A DNA stretch of 40,136 bases from an uncultured Frankineae bacterium (GCA_902805775.1 CADCUB010000066.1:1-40136), one strand, 5' to 3'. Counted from the first letter of the stretch, positions 17,066-26,564 are shown. Notes: a model not told the origin generated them from the letters alone. Made by a program: numbers and translations.

Positions 17066-18129
17066 CCCCCACGCTGGAGGACGTCCGCCGGGCCCCCAAG
17101 GTGCTGCTGCACGACCACCTCGACGGTGGACTGCGGCCGGCCACGGTCGTCGAGCTGGCCGAGCAGACCGGCTACGCCGACCTGCCGACCACCGACGCCG
17201 GGGAGCTCGGCACGTGGTTCCGTGACAACGCCGACGCCGGCTCCCTGCCGCGCTACCTGTCGACGTTCGCGCACACCGTCGGCGTCATGCAGACGCGCGA
17301 CGCGCTGGTGCGGGTGGCGCGCGAGTGCGCGCAGGACCTCGCCGACGACGGGGTCGTCTACGCCGAGGTGCGCTTCGCGCCCGAGCTGCACCTCGAGGGC
17401 GGGCTGTCGCTGCCCGAGGTCGTCGAGGCGGTGCAGGAGGGCTACCGGCAGGGCTGCGAGGGGCGGCCGATCCGCGTCGTCAGCCTGCTGACCGCCATGC
17501 GGCACGCCGCCCGCTCGCTCGAGATCGCCGAGCTGGCGGTGCAGTTCCGCGACAAGGGCGTCGTCGGCTTCGACATCGCCGGCGCGGAGGCCGGCTACCC
17601 GCCCAGCCGCCACCTGGCGGCGTTCCAGCACATGCAGCGCGAGAACGGCCACTTCACGATCCACGCCGGCGAGGCGTTCGGCCTGCCCTCGATCTGGGAG
17701 GCGCTGCAGGAGTGCCACGCCGACCGGCTCGGACACGGCGTGCGCATCGTCGACGACATCTCCGTCGACACCGACGGCTCGGCGACCCTGGGGCGGTTGG
17801 CGCAGTACGTACGCGACACGCGCATCCCGCTGGAGATGTGCCCGTCGAGCAACGTCCAGACCGGTGCGGCCGCCTCCATCGCCGAGCACCCGATCGGGCT
17901 GCTGCGCCGCCTGCAGTTCCGGGTGACGGTCAACACCGACAACCGCCTGATGAGCGGGGTGAGCGTCTCGTCGGAGATGGCGGCGCTGGTCGACGCGTTC
18001 GGCTACGGCTGGGACGACCTGAGGTGGCTGACCATCAACGCGATGAAGAGCGCCTTCCTGCCCTTCGACCAGCGCCTGCGGATCATCGACGAAGTGATCA
18101 AGCCCGGGTACGCCGCGCTCACCGCGTAG
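17062..18129 (+). CDS. add: Adenosine deaminase
   Basis: Deaminates adenosine and deoxyadenosine to inosine and deoxyinosine. 355 residues, the usual TIM barrel with a zinc site: HDHLDGG (His17, His19), FTIHAGEA (His201, catalytic Glu204), DRLGHG and [10 protein letters not shown] (Asp293). The NTDNR form of the last motif is common in actinobacterial enzymes. The GTG start overlaps the cupin stop. Last gene of the operon; the product inosine is the substrate of the PNP encoded at 24623-25489. Confidence 0.95.
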   Translation: MTPTLEDVRRAPKVLLHDHLDGGLRPATVVELAEQTGYADLPTTDAGELGTWFRDNADAGSLPRYLSTFAHTVGVMQTRDALVRVARECAQDLADDGVVYAEVRFAPELHLEGGLSLPEVVEAVQEGYRQGCEGRPIRVVSLLTAMRHAARSLEIAELAVQFRDKGVVGFDIAGAEAGYPPSRHLAAFQHMQRENGHFTIHAGEAFGLPSIWEALQECHADRLGHGVRIVDDISVDTDGSATLGRLAQYVRDTRIPLEMCPSSNVQTGAAASIAEHPIGLLRRLQFRVTVNTDNRLMSGVSVSSEMAALVDAFGYGWDDLRWLTINAMKSAFLPFDQRLRIIDEVIKPGYAALTA

Positions 18130-18174
18130 CCCGCCCTGCGGGAGCTCCCCCTTCCCTACCGAGGGTGATGGCAC

Positions 18175-18180
18175 TAGCGT
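18175..18180 (+). promoter_or_regulatory. -10-like hexamer upstream of the M28 peptidase gene
   Basis: TAGCGT lies 52 nt before the GTG at 18233, giving a leader that contains AAGGAG as ribosome binding site. Confidence 0.45.
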
Positions 18181-18232
18181 CCGGCCGTCACCACATCGGC
18201 GCCGGCTCCGGCCGGCCGGGAAGGAGCGCTTC

Positions 18233-19798
18233 GTGCGCCTACTGGGACCCGTCTCTCCACACCACCGCAGAGCACTCACGGCCGGCGCCGCGGCGCTCGC
18301 GCTGACCCTCACCACGAGCGGACACGCGGGCGCCGCGGCGACGCCCGACACCGAGCTGCTGCGGGGGGCGGTCAAGCTCGACGCCCTGCTCGTGCACACC
18401 CGCGCGCTGCAGCAGATCGCTGACGCCACGGGCGGCGACCGCGCCGCCGGGGGGCCGGGCCACGCCGCCTCCGCGGGATACGTGATGGGTCAGCTGCAGG
18501 CCGCCGGCTACTCGCCGACGTTGCAGCAGTTCGACTTCCCCTTCTTCACCGAGACCGACCCCGCCGAGCTGCAGGTGGTCGCCCCGACGGCGAGCACTCC
18601 GGTCGCCGACACCGACTTCGCCACGATGACCTACTCGGGCACGGGCGACGTGACGGCGCCGGTCCAGGCCGTCGACGTGGTGCTGCCTCCCGCGGCGGAG
18701 CCGGGCAGCACCAGCGGCTGCGAGGACGCCGACTTCGCGGGCTTCACGCGGGGCAACATCGCGCTCGTGCAGCGCGGGACGTGCACCTTCGGCGCCAAGG
18801 CGCTCAACGCCCAGGAGGCGGGCGCCGTCGCGGTGATCGTCTTCAACGAGGGGCAGCCCGGTCGGACCGAGCTGCTGCAGGGCACGCTGGGCGAGCCGAA
18901 CATCACCATCCCGGTGGTCGGGACGACCTTCGCGCTCGGAGAGCTGCTCACCACCGCCGGCACGGTCGTGCGCGTCGCCACCTCCACCGTCTCGGAGCTC
19001 CGGAGCACGTTCAACGTCATCGCCGACACGGCCCGCGGCCGTGCGGACAACGTCGTGATGCTGGGCGCCCACCTCGACAGCGTCCCCGAGGGCCCGGGCA
19101 TCAACGACAACGCCTCGGGCAGCGCCGCGCTGCTCGAGGTCGCCAAGCAGATGCGTCGTGAGGTGCCGCGGCCGCAGAACCGCGTGCGCTTCGCCTGGTG
19201 GTCGGCGGAGGAGTTCGGCCTGCTGGGCTCCGAGCACTACGTGGCCAACGCCACGACCGCCCAGCTCGGCGACATCGCGCTCTACCTCAACTTCGACATG
19301 ATCGCCTCGCCGAACGCCGGGCGCTTCCTCTACGACGGTGACGACTCCGACGCCGAGGGCGCGGGGCCGGGACCGGAGGGCTCGGCCGCGATCGAGCAGG
19401 CGGCGGAGACCTACTTCGCCGAGCGCAGGCTCGCCACGGAGGGCACCGACTTCGACGGGCGCTCCGACTACGGGCCCTTCATCGCGGCCGGGATCCCCGC
19501 CGGCGGCATCTTCACCGGCGCGGAGGACATCAAGACCCCCGAGCAGGCGGCGAAGTTCGGCGGTCAGGCCGGGGTCGCGTTCGACCGGTGCTACCACGAG
19601 GCCTGTGACACCACCCGCAACCTCAACCACCGGGCGTTCATCCAGAACGCCGACGCCATCGCCCACCTGACGGCGACGTTCGCCCGCAGCACCGCGTCGG
19701 TCAACGGCCGCGAGTTCGGCAGCTCGCTGTCGGTCAGCGGTCTGCGCGCGGCCCGCGCCGACGTCGTGCGCGCTCCGCACGGGGTGCTCGTGCGCTAG
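18233..19798 (+). CDS. Secreted M28-family zinc aminopeptidase with PA domain
   Basis: 521 residues: a signal peptide (HHRRALTAGAAALALTLTTSGHAGAA, cleavage near 33-36), a protease-associated domain at about 150-245 (GFTRGNIALVQRGTCTFGAKALNAQE), and an M28 dizinc peptidase domain with LGAHLDSVPEGPGINDNASGSAALLE, WWSAEEFGLLGSEHY and LNFDMIAS; the last metal His is in CYHEACD. Resembles Streptomyces-type secreted aminopeptidases that release N-terminal residues outside the cell. AAGGAG precedes the GTG. A strong hairpin follows its stop. Confidence 0.93.
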   Translation: MRLLGPVSPHHRRALTAGAAALALTLTTSGHAGAAATPDTELLRGAVKLDALLVHTRALQQIADATGGDRAAGGPGHAASAGYVMGQLQAAGYSPTLQQFDFPFFTETDPAELQVVAPTASTPVADTDFATMTYSGTGDVTAPVQAVDVVLPPAAEPGSTSGCEDADFAGFTRGNIALVQRGTCTFGAKALNAQEAGAVAVIVFNEGQPGRTELLQGTLGEPNITIPVVGTTFALGELLTTAGTVVRVATSTVSELRSTFNVIADTARGRADNVVMLGAHLDSVPEGPGINDNASGSAALLEVAKQMRREVPRPQNRVRFAWWSAEEFGLLGSEHYVANATTAQLGDIALYLNFDMIASPNAGRFLYDGDDSDAEGAGPGPEGSAAIEQAAETYFAERRLATEGTDFDGRSDYGPFIAAGIPAGGIFTGAEDIKTPEQAAKFGGQAGVAFDRCYHEACDTTRNLNHRAFIQNADAIAHLTATFARSTASVNGREFGSSLSVSGLRAARADVVRAPHGVLVR

Positions 19799-19816
19799 CA
19801 CCTGCCCCGACGCCAG

Positions 19817-19851
19817 CCGCGGGAGCGCCCGGACCTCGGGCGCTCCCGCGG
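19817..19851. terminator. Bidirectional hairpin terminator
   Basis: Perfect 15-bp stem CCGCGGGAGCGCCCG / CGGGCGCTCCCGCGG with a 5-nt loop (GACCT), midway between the convergent peptidase and oxidoreductase genes. No T-tract, as usual in actinobacteria. Confidence 0.85.
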
Positions 19852-19887
19852 TGCGTCCGGGCGGGGCCGTCCGCTCGGCCGCTCCGC

Positions 19888-20892
19888 TCAGCCGTCGCGG
19901 ACGTCGACCACCACCTTGCCGCGGCCGGCGCTGCCGCGCAGCAGCCCGACCAGGGCGTCGAGCTGCCGCTCGATCCCGACGACCACGGTCTCGTCGTAGC
20001 GCACCGCTCCCTCGCGCAGCAGCCGGGCGACGTGCCGCGTGAACACCGGCGTGCGGTGCGCGGAGTCCCAGACGATGAAGCCGCGGACCGTGAGCTTCCT
20101 GCCGACGATCAGGCCGAGGTTGTCGACCGGCTCGACGACGCCGTTGTAGGCCGAGATCATCCCGCACTCGACCAGCCGGGCGAAGGGGTTGGCCAGTGAC
20201 AGCGCGGCCCGCAGGTGGCCCCCGCCGACGTTGTCGAAGTAGACGTCGAGCCCGTCGGGCAGCACCTCCCGCAGCCGGCCCTCCAGGTCGCCGGCCCGGT
20301 GGTCGACGCAGGCGTCGAAGCCCAGCTCCTCGACGACGTAGCGGCACTTGTCCGGACCGCCCGCGCTGCCGACGACCCGGCAGCCGTGCAGGCGGGCGAG
20401 CTGCCCGGCCAGGCTGCCGACGGCCCCGGACGCCGCCGACACCCACACCGTCTCGCCGGGCCGCACCTCGCCGATGTCGAACAGGCCGACCCAGGCCGTC
20501 AGCCCGGGCATGCCCAGCACGCCGAGGTAGCGCGGCAGCGGCGCCTGCTCCGGGTCGACGACGACGGCGGCCCCGGCGGGGACGACGGAGTGGGTGCGCC
20601 AGCCCAGCTCGTGCTGCACGCAGGTGCCCACCGGCAGGCGCGGGTCCTCGCTGGCGACGACCTCACCGACGGCGCCGCCGTACAGCGGCTCGCCGATCTC
20701 GTACGGAGGGGCGTAGACCCGAGCGGCGTTCATCCGCCCGCGCATGTACGGGTCGACCGACAGGTAGGCGTTGCGCACGAGCACCTGACCGGGGCCGGCG
20801 ACCGGGACGTCGAGCTCGACCAGCTCGACGTCCGCGGGCACCGGCTCGCCCGAGGGGCGCCGGCGCAGGACCCACTGCCGGGCCCGCGTCAC
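19888..20892 (-). CDS. Zinc-free NADP-dependent oxidoreductase (MDR, CurA/leukotriene B4 reductase-like)
   Basis: 334 residues of the medium-chain dehydrogenase/reductase family. N-terminal QWVLRRRPSGEPVPADVELVELD and SVDPYMRGRM are hallmarks of the LTB4 12-hydroxydehydrogenase/CurA branch; the Rossmann part is VWVSAASGAVGSLAGQLA, with YFDNVGG later. These enzymes reduce the C=C bond of enals and enones with NADPH. The GTG start overlaps the stop of the upstream enoyl-reductase-like gene (GTGA), so the pair is co-translated. Confidence 0.92.
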   Translation of the reverse strand: MTRARQWVLRRRPSGEPVPADVELVELDVPVAGPGQVLVRNAYLSVDPYMRGRMNAARVYAPPYEIGEPLYGGAVGEVVASEDPRLPVGTCVQHELGWRTHSVVPAGAAVVVDPEQAPLPRYLGVLGMPGLTAWVGLFDIGEVRPGETVWVSAASGAVGSLAGQLARLHGCRVVGSAGGPDKCRYVVEELGFDACVDHRAGDLEGRLREVLPDGLDVYFDNVGGGHLRAALSLANPFARLVECGMISAYNGVVEPVDNLGLIVGRKLTVRGFIVWDSAHRTPVFTRHVARLLREGAVRYDETVVVGIERQLDALVGLLRGSAGRGKVVVDVRDG

Positions 20893-22097
20893 AGCGCGAC
20901 CGTCGTGATCGAGGCGCCGGCGCCGCGCAGCCGCTCGGCGTACCCCGTCCCCAGGGCGGTGGCCGGGGTCAGCACGCCGCCCTCGCCCGCGAGCTCGTCG
21001 AGAGCCAGCCCGAGCCCGGCCTGCCCGAGCATGACCGCCGTCGCGGCGTAGCCGGGGTCGCCCGACATCGCCACGGTGGTGCGGTAGCGCCGGCCGGAGG
21101 TCGCCGTCGCGGTCGTCTCCGTGCGGAAGTGGCCCCGCTCGCGGGTGCGTGCGCTCGGACCCTCGCCGGGTGCGGGCAGGACGCGGTCGAGCAGCGCGCG
21201 GGTGGGCGGCAGGGCCATCCCGAGGCCCAGGCCCGCCACGCCGGCCGCGGTCCCGGCCGCGAGCACCGGCCCCAGCGGGCTGCGGCCGAAGGCCATGACC
21301 TCGCGGTAGCGGAAGCGCTCGCCGTACGCCCATCCCTGCAGGGCGTTGCTGCGGCGCACGATGCGGGTGTTGAACGGCGCCATGACGAACAGGCCGGTCC
21401 AGCGCCCGTCGAGGCGGCCGACGGGGGTGGCGTCGCTCTGCCGACCGACGTCGGGCTCCGCCGCACGGTCCGGCGACAGGGCGTACGGGTCGCCCATCAG
21501 GCGTCGGGTCGCGGGATCGCGCTTGACCTCGTCGACCATGACCCGCAGGGAGTCGACGGTCCCGCCGCTGACCCCGCCCGAGGCGCTGACCAGCACGAGC
21601 GTGGTGTCGGTGAGCGTGGCGCCGTCGGCCTGCGCGGCGCGGGCCGTCAGCAGCGCACCGAGGTCGGAGGGCACGGAGTCGAAGCCGCAGGCGTGCGTGA
21701 TCCGCGCGCCGGTCTCGCGTGCGCGGGCGTGGGCCCGGTCGGCGCTGGCCCGCACGAACGGCACCTCGCCGGTGAGGTCGGCGTAGTGCGTCCCGGCCGC
21801 CGCGCACGCCTCGACGAGCGGCAGGCCGTACCGCGCGTAGGGGCCGACGGTGGTCGCCACGGCCGTCGTGGAGGCGGCGAGGGCGGTGACGGAGGCGGCG
21901 TCGGTGGTGTCGGCGACGACCAGCGGCCAGTCGACGCCGAGCTCCTCCTGCAGAGCGGCCAGCCGTGCCGCCGAGCGCCCGGCCAGGGCGATGCGCGTGC
22001 CCGCCGGCGCAGCCGTGGCCAGGTAGGCGGCGGTGAGCCGTCCGACGAAGCCGGTGGCGCCGAACAGGACGAGGTCGTGCGCGCGGGAGGTGCCCAT
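20889..22097 (-). CDS. Saccharopine dehydrogenase-like / trans-acting enoyl reductase family protein
   Basis: 402 residues. The N-terminal Rossmann motif LFGATGFVGRLTA (11-23) and the segments YARYGLPLVEACAAAGTHYADLTGE and HACGFDSVPSDLGA place it with the Mycobacterium Rv2449c/Rv2953 group, annotated as trans-acting enoyl reductases. In mycobacteria Rv2953 acts in phthiocerol/phenolglycolipid synthesis; no polyketide synthase is present here, so the substrate is unknown. The start is supported by TACGGT 6 nt upstream. Coupled with the downstream MDR gene. Confidence 0.9.
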   Translation of the reverse strand: MGTSRAHDLVLFGATGFVGRLTAAYLATAAPAGTRIALAGRSAARLAALQEELGVDWPLVVADTTDAASVTALAASTTAVATTVGPYARYGLPLVEACAAAGTHYADLTGEVPFVRASADRAHARARETGARITHACGFDSVPSDLGALLTARAAQADGATLTDTTLVLVSASGGVSGGTVDSLRVMVDEVKRDPATRRLMGDPYALSPDRAAEPDVGRQSDATPVGRLDGRWTGLFVMAPFNTRIVRRSNALQGWAYGERFRYREVMAFGRSPLGPVLAAGTAAGVAGLGLGMALPPTRALLDRVLPAPGEGPSARTRERGHFRTETTATATSGRRYRTTVAMSGDPGYAATAVMLGQAGLGLALDELAGEGGVLTPATALGTGYAERLRGAGASITTVAL

Positions 22098-22103
22098 GGG
22101 GGC

Positions 22104-22109
22104 ACCGTA
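22104..22109 (-). promoter_or_regulatory. -10 hexamer, leaderless promoter candidate
   Basis: On the minus strand TACGGT is followed by 6 nt and the ATG at 22097; no Shine-Dalgarno. The promoter sits in the 15-bp gap after the DUF7455-type gene. Confidence 0.6.
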
Positions 22110-22112
22110 CGG

Positions 22113-22325
22113 CTAGTAGGCGGCGGGGCTCGGGCGCGAGTTGAGGGCGGCGGTCCCGTCCTGGACCTCGAGCGCCACCTGTGCCAGGCGCTCGGCGTGC
22201 GCGCGGCCGTGGTGGGCGCAGAACAGCAGGTCGCCGGCGACGAGGACGGCACGGTAGAAGGCCTGCGCCCCGCAGCGGTCGCAGCGGTCGGACGAGCTCA
22301 GGTCGGCGGCGACGAGCGCGCTCAT
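22113..22325 (-). CDS. Small zinc-binding protein, DUF7455-like
   Basis: 70 residues with C15-x-x-C18 and C36-x-x-H39 (SDRCDRCGAQAFYRAVL, LLFCAHHGRAH), a compact zinc-ribbon pattern found in a small conserved actinobacterial family of unknown function, often near sigma factor or DNA-related genes. GGAGG lies 6 nt before the ATG at 22325, which fixes the start. It stands between deoC and the enoyl-reductase gene, all on the minus strand. Confidence 0.85.
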   Translation of the reverse strand: MSALVAADLSSSDRCDRCGAQAFYRAVLVAGDLLFCAHHGRAHAERLAQVALEVQDGTAALNSRPSPAAY

Positions 22326-22378
22326 GGTGGTCCTCCGTAGGGGTGCCGGACCCCTGTCATCGGCGCGCAGGGCGGCCG

Positions 22379-23047
22379 TCATGAGGCTTGCGCGCCCTCC
22401 AGTCCGTCGAGGACGGTCCGAGTGCCGGACAGCCCCAGCCGGGAGGCGCCGGCGTCGAGCATCGCCAGCGCCGTCGCGGTGTCGCGGATGCCGCCGCTCG
22501 CCTTGACCCCGAGCCGGTCACCGACGGTCTCGCGCATCACCGTGACGGCCTCGACCGAGGCCCCGCCGCTCGGGTGGAAGCCGGTGGAGGTCTTGACGTA
22601 GGCGGCGCCGCCCGCCTCGCTGCGCCGGCAGGCCTCGACGAGCTGCTCGGGCGTCAGGGCCGCGCTCTCGACGATGACCTTCAGCAGCGCCTCGCCGCAG
22701 GCCGCGCGCACGGCGGCGACGTCGGCCTCGACCGCTGCCCAGTCCCCGGCTCGGGCCGCGCCGAGGTCGATGACCATGTCGACCTCGGTCGCTCCCCGCA
22801 GGACGGCGAGGGCCGCCTCCGCTGCTTTGACCTCGCTCTCGTGGGCTCCCGACGGGAAGCCCACGACGGTGCACACGACCAGCCCGTCGGCGACGGCGAC
22901 GGGCAGCCGGCTGGGCGAGACGCAGATCGAGAAGGCGCCGAGCTCGGCCGCCTCCGCCGCCAGGGCGGCCACCTGCGCGTCGGTCGCCTCCGGCTTGAGC
23001 AGCGTGTGGTCGACGGTGCGGGCGAGCGACTCGCGGGTCCAGGTCAC
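22379..23047 (-). CDS. deoC: Deoxyribose-phosphate aldolase
   Basis: Splits 2-deoxyribose-5-phosphate into acetaldehyde and glyceraldehyde-3-phosphate, the last step of deoxynucleoside catabolism. 222 residues, class I aldolase barrel: [29 protein letters not shown] with the Schiff-base Lys152, and VKASGGIRD with Lys182. The GTG start is preceded by TACGCT at 7 nt, so it likely has its own leaderless promoter even though the mutase gene ends only 31 bp upstream. Confidence 0.96.
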   Translation of the reverse strand: MTWTRESLARTVDHTLLKPEATDAQVAALAAEAAELGAFSICVSPSRLPVAVADGLVVCTVVGFPSGAHESEVKAAEAALAVLRGATEVDMVIDLGAARAGDWAAVEADVAAVRAACGEALLKVIVESAALTPEQLVEACRRSEAGGAAYVKTSTGFHPSGGASVEAVTVMRETVGDRLGVKASGGIRDTATALAMLDAGASRLGLSGTRTVLDGLEGAQAS

Positions 23048-23054
23048 CTCGACG

Positions 23055-23060
23055 AGCGTA
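23055..23060 (-). promoter_or_regulatory. -10 hexamer, leaderless promoter candidate
   Basis: TACGCT on the minus strand, 7 nt before the GTG at 23047 of deoC. Confidence 0.55.
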
Positions 23061-23078
23061 GTGGCGGCCGGGGGGCCC

Positions 23079-24626
23079 TCAGCCCAGCCCCAGCCGGGCG
23101 TCGACCGCCTGCGCGAGCGCGTCCATCGCCCCCGGCGCCGGGTCGACCAGCTCGAGGTAGGCCTTGAGCTTGGGCTCGGTGCCGCTCGGCCGGACCACCA
23201 CCCGCCCGCCGTCCAGGCGGTGCACGAGCACGTCGTCGGCCGGCTGCTCGACCGCGGTGACGGCGGCGGCGCCGTAGGCGGACGGCGGCGAGGCGCGCAG
23301 GTCGTCGACGGCGGCGGCGATCAGCGAGAGGTCGCGCACCCGGTAGGACAGCTGCCGCGTCTCGTGCCGGCCGAAGCGCCGCTCGAGGTCGGCGAGCCGG
23401 TGGAGCAGCGTGCGCCCGCGCGCCTTCTCGAGCGCCGCCAGCTCGGCCACGAGCAGCGCCGCGGAGATCCCGTCCTTGTCCCGGACCGTCGCGGGCGAGG
23501 CGGCGACGCCGAGGGCCTCCTCGTAGGCGTAGACGAGGTCGTCCCCGGCACGCACGAGGTTCTTGAAGCCGGTCAGCGTCTCGCTGAACGGCACGTCGTG
23601 CGCCGCGGCCAGCCGCGCCAGCATCGACGAGCTGACGACGGTCGTGGCGAGGCGGCCGCGCACCCCCGAGGCCAGCAGGTGGTCGGCCAGCAGCACGCCG
23701 GTCTCGTCCCCCCGCAGCGCACGGCCCCCGACGGCCACGGCGATCCGGTCGGCGTCGGGGTCCGAGGCGATCGCCACGTCGGCGTCCGCCGACAGGCGCA
23801 GCAGCAGGTCCAGCGCACCCGGCTCCTCCGGGTTGGGGAAGGCGACGGTCGGGAAGTCGGGGTCGGGCGCGGCCTGCTCGGCCACCACCTCCGGCGCCGG
23901 GAAGCCGGCCCGCGCGAAGGCCGCCAGCACGGTCTCGAGCCCCACGCCGTGCATCGGGGTGTAGGCGATGCGCACGTCCCTCGCCGTGCTGCGCGGCAGC
24001 GCGGCCACCGCCGACACGTAGGCCTGCCAGACCTCGTCCCCCAGCAGCTCCGCCTCGCCGAGCGGCAGGTCGAGCACGCGGCCGACCGCGCCGATGGCCC
24101 GCTCCACCGCGACGTCGTGCGGCGAGGACAGCTGCGCGCCGTCGGCGAGGTAGACCTTCAGTCCGTTGTCCCTCGGCGGGTTGTGGCTCGCCGTGACCAT
24201 CACGCCGGCGTCCACACCGAGGAAGCGGACGGCGAAGGCGAGCACCGGCGTCGGCAGGGCGCGCGGCAGCAGCAGCGCCCGCAGGCCCGCGCCGGCCAGG
24301 ACGGCGCCGACGTCGGCGCAGAACTGCTCCGAGCCGTGCCGGGCGTCGCGGCCGACCACGACGCTGCGACCCGGTCCGAGGTGGGCGGCCAGGCCCGCGG
24401 CCGCGCGTCGCACGACGGCCCGGTTCATGCCCTGCGGGCCGCCCCGGACCGGACCGCGGATCCCCGCGGTGCCGAAGTGCAGCGGCCCCGAGAAGCGGTC
24501 CGCGAGCTCGGCGGTGTCCCCCGCCGCCAGCAGCGCCGTCAGCTCCTCGCGCGTCAGCGGGTCGGGGTCGTCCGCGATCCAGGCCTGCACGGCGGCCCTC
24601 AGGTCACCTCCCGCTGCGGTGCTCAC
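23079..24626 (-). CDS. pmmB: Phosphohexomutase-family protein, probable phosphopentomutase role
   Basis: 515 residues of the alpha-D-phosphohexomutase superfamily, four domains: TASHNPP with the phospho-Ser147, metal loop [10 protein letters not shown], sugar loop ([10 protein letters not shown]) and phosphate loop [14 protein letters not shown]. Homologues are named phosphomannomutase PmmB in Mycobacterium, where the gene also neighbours deoD, add, deoA and cdd. Flanked by PNP and DeoC, it most likely converts (deoxy)ribose-1-phosphate to the 5-phosphate; this is inference from context. The GTG start overlaps the PNP stop (GTGA). Confidence 0.92.
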   Translation of the reverse strand: MSTAAGGDLRAAVQAWIADDPDPLTREELTALLAAGDTAELADRFSGPLHFGTAGIRGPVRGGPQGMNRAVVRRAAAGLAAHLGPGRSVVVGRDARHGSEQFCADVGAVLAGAGLRALLLPRALPTPVLAFAVRFLGVDAGVMVTASHNPPRDNGLKVYLADGAQLSSPHDVAVERAIGAVGRVLDLPLGEAELLGDEVWQAYVSAVAALPRSTARDVRIAYTPMHGVGLETVLAAFARAGFPAPEVVAEQAAPDPDFPTVAFPNPEEPGALDLLLRLSADADVAIASDPDADRIAVAVGGRALRGDETGVLLADHLLASGVRGRLATTVVSSSMLARLAAAHDVPFSETLTGFKNLVRAGDDLVYAYEEALGVAASPATVRDKDGISAALLVAELAALEKARGRTLLHRLADLERRFGRHETRQLSYRVRDLSLIAAAVDDLRASPPSAYGAAAVTAVEQPADDVLVHRLDGGRVVVRPSGTEPKLKAYLELVDPAPGAMDALAQAVDARLGLG

Positions 24627-25489
24627 AGCTGCGCGACCACCCGCGCCAGCAGCTGCCCGACGCGGGCCGCCGAGGCCGCGCCCGCCTCGAGCACCTCCGC
24701 GTGGTCGAGCGGCTCACCGGTCATGCCGGCCGCGAGGTTGGTCACCAGCGACACGCCGAGCACCTCCATGCCCTCGGCCCGGGCGGCGATCGCCTCGAGC
24801 GCCGTCGACATCCCGACCAGGTCGGCGCCCAGGGTGCGCAGCATGCGGATCTCGGCGGCTGTCTCGTAGTGGGGACCGGGCAGCGCCGCGTAGACCCCCT
24901 CCTCGAGGGTCGGGTCGACGCCGCGGACCAGCGCCCGCAGCCGGGCGGAGTAGAGGTCGACGAGATCGACGAAGCGCGCGCCGACCAGCGGGGAGCGCGC
25001 GGTGAGGTTGAGGTGGTCGCTGACCAGGACCGGCTGCCCGACCGACAGCCCCTCGCGGATGCCGCCCGCCGCGTTGGTGAGGACGACCGTCCGGCAGCCG
25101 GCCGCGGCCGCCGTGCGGACACCGTGCACGACCGCCTCGACGCCGCGGCCCTCGTACAGGTGGGTGCGGCCGAGCAGGACCATGACCCGCTGCTCGCCGA
25201 CCTGCACCGACCGCACCCGACCGGCGTGACCGGCGACCGCGGGTGGGGTGAACCCGGGCAGCTCGGTGACCGGCACCTCCACCTGCGCGGCTCCGAGGGC
25301 GTCGGCGGCCGGCACCCAGCCCGAGCCCATGACCAGCGCGACGTCGTGCCGGGGGACACCGCTGATCTCGGCCCACCGGCGGGCAGCGGCCGCCGCGAGC
25401 TCGGGAGCAGCGGCGGACGGGTCGTCCGGGCCGGTCCCGGGAGGGGGCCCGGCAGCAGCGGGGCGGGCAGTAGCGTCTGGGGGCAGCAC
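24623..25489 (-). CDS. punA: Purine nucleoside phosphorylase, trimeric type
   Basis: Phosphorolysis of inosine and guanosine nucleosides to base and (deoxy)ribose-1-phosphate. 288 residues from GTG 25489. Motifs of the trimeric class: GSGW (55-58), [32 protein letters not shown] and [12 protein letters not shown], with the base-binding Asn in VTNLAAG. The N-terminal ~25 residues are Ala/Pro-rich. The start is inferred from a TAGCGT hexamer 8 nt upstream within the divergent palindrome; no other start codon is closer to the conserved core. First gene of punA-pmmB(-deoC). Confidence 0.93.
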   Translation of the reverse strand: MLPPDATARPAAAGPPPGTGPDDPSAAAPELAAAAARRWAEISGVPRHDVALVMGSGWVPAADALGAAQVEVPVTELPGFTPPAVAGHAGRVRSVQVGEQRVMVLLGRTHLYEGRGVEAVVHGVRTAAAAGCRTVVLTNAAGGIREGLSVGQPVLVSDHLNLTARSPLVGARFVDLVDLYSARLRALVRGVDPTLEEGVYAALPGPHYETAAEIRMLRTLGADLVGMSTALEAIAARAEGMEVLGVSLVTNLAAGMTGEPLDHAEVLEAGAASAARVGQLLARVVAQL

Positions 25490-25493
25490 GCCC

Positions 25494-25511
25494 CGGGACG
25501 CTAGCGTCCCG
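25494..25511. promoter_or_regulatory. 18-bp perfect palindrome carrying divergent -10 elements
   Basis: CGGGACGCTAGCGTCCCG is a perfect palindrome containing TAGCGT on both strands (minus 25503-25498, plus 25502-25507). On the minus strand it is 8 nt before the PNP start; on the plus strand it lies about 100 nt before the hydrolase start. It may serve as a shared promoter core, an operator, or both. Confidence 0.6.
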
Positions 25512-25613
25512 TGTGCCAGGACCCACGTTTGCACGACCTCGCAGCGAGAAGAGATCCTGCACGACCTCACACACCAGGCCTCCGTGCCCGGTCTCGACGA
25601 CGGAGCACAGGCC

Positions 25614-26564
25614 ATGGACCGAGCGATCCCGGTGCCGCGCACCGCCGACCTGGACGGCCCCTTCTCCTGGGTCGACCACGGCGGCCCCGAGGGCGCACCC
25701 GTCGTCGTGGCGGTCCACGGCCTGGGCGGCTCGCACGCCAACTGGCACGACCTCGCGCCGCTGCTGACCCCCACGCACCGCGTGCTGGCCGTCGACCTGG
25801 CCGGTCACGGCCGCACCCCCCGGGCGGGCCGCTCGGCGAGCGTGCGCGCCAACACGGCACTGCTGGGCCGGTTCGTCGAGCAGGTCGTCGCCGAGCCGGT
25901 GGTGCTGATGGGCAACTCGATGGGCGCGGCCCTGTCCGTGCTGCACGCCGCCACGTCCCCCGAGCAGGTGCGCGGCCTGGCCCTCATCGGGCCGGCCCTG
26001 CCGCGGATGCGCACCGACGTCCCGGGACGCGCGCTGGCCAAGCAGGTCGCGCTGTTCGCCGTCCCCGGCATCGCCGAGCGCTCCCTCGCCCGTCGCCGCA
26101 GCCGGCTCGGCGCGGAGGCGTTCGTCCGCGCGACCCTCGAGCTGACCTGCGCCGACCCCTCGACGGTGTCGGCCGGCATGCGCGAGCTCGCGGTGCAGCT
26201 GATGGAGGAACGGGGCAACGGGCCGGACGCCGAGCAGGCCCACCTCGAGGCGGCGCGCTCGCTGGCCCTGCTGGTCACGCGCTCCGCGGCGTACCGGGCG
26301 ACGCTGGCCTCGCTGACCGCCCCGGGCATCGTCCTGCAGGGGCGGCTCGACCGCCTCGTCCCCGTCTCCGGCGTGGCGCAGCTCGCCGAGCTGCAGCCGG
26401 GCTGGACACTGCACCTCCTGGACGGCGTCGGGCACGTGCCGCAGATCGAGGCACCCCGGCGCACCGCTGACCTGCTCCTCCCCTGGCTCGCCTCCCTCTC
26501 CCTCGCTCCCGCGCCGGACGTCTCCGGCACCGGACCGACCGACCTCCTGGCAGGTGCCTCGTGA
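25614..26564 (+). CDS. Alpha/beta-fold hydrolase
   Basis: 316 residues from ATG 25614. Oxyanion segment [10 protein letters not shown] (35-44), nucleophile elbow GNSMG (Ser102), acid in GRLDRLVP and catalytic His in GVGHVPQIE give a complete triad. Substrate unknown; esterase, lactonase or C-C hydrolase are all possible. GGAG lies about 10 nt before the ATG; GTG 25584 is an alternative. The 100-nt leader contains an 11-bp direct repeat (25530-25540, 25558-25568). The stop overlaps the pgsA-like start (GTGA). Confidence 0.88.
   Translation: MDRAIPVPRTADLDGPFSWVDHGGPEGAPVVVAVHGLGGSHANWHDLAPLLTPTHRVLAVDLAGHGRTPRAGRSASVRANTALLGRFVEQVVAEPVVLMGNSMGAALSVLHAATSPEQVRGLALIGPALPRMRTDVPGRALAKQVALFAVPGIAERSLARRRSRLGAEAFVRATLELTCADPSTVSAGMRELAVQLMEERGNGPDAEQAHLEAARSLALLVTRSAAYRATLASLTAPGIVLQGRLDRLVPVSGVAQLAELQPGWTLHLLDGVGHVPQIEAPRRTADLLLPWLASLSLAPAPDVSGTGPTDLLAGAS

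Noticed and set aside
25512..25613. Possible riboswitch in the 100-nt leader of the hydrolase gene
   Set aside because: Only an 11-bp direct repeat is visible; no conserved riboswitch core or terminator hairpin could be recognised by eye.
25511..25767. Small plus-strand frame starting right behind the divergent palindrome
   Set aside because: It has a start 5 nt after TAGCGT, but it runs in another frame through the clearly coding alpha/beta hydrolase, and its product (Arg/Ser/Thr-rich) shows no fold.
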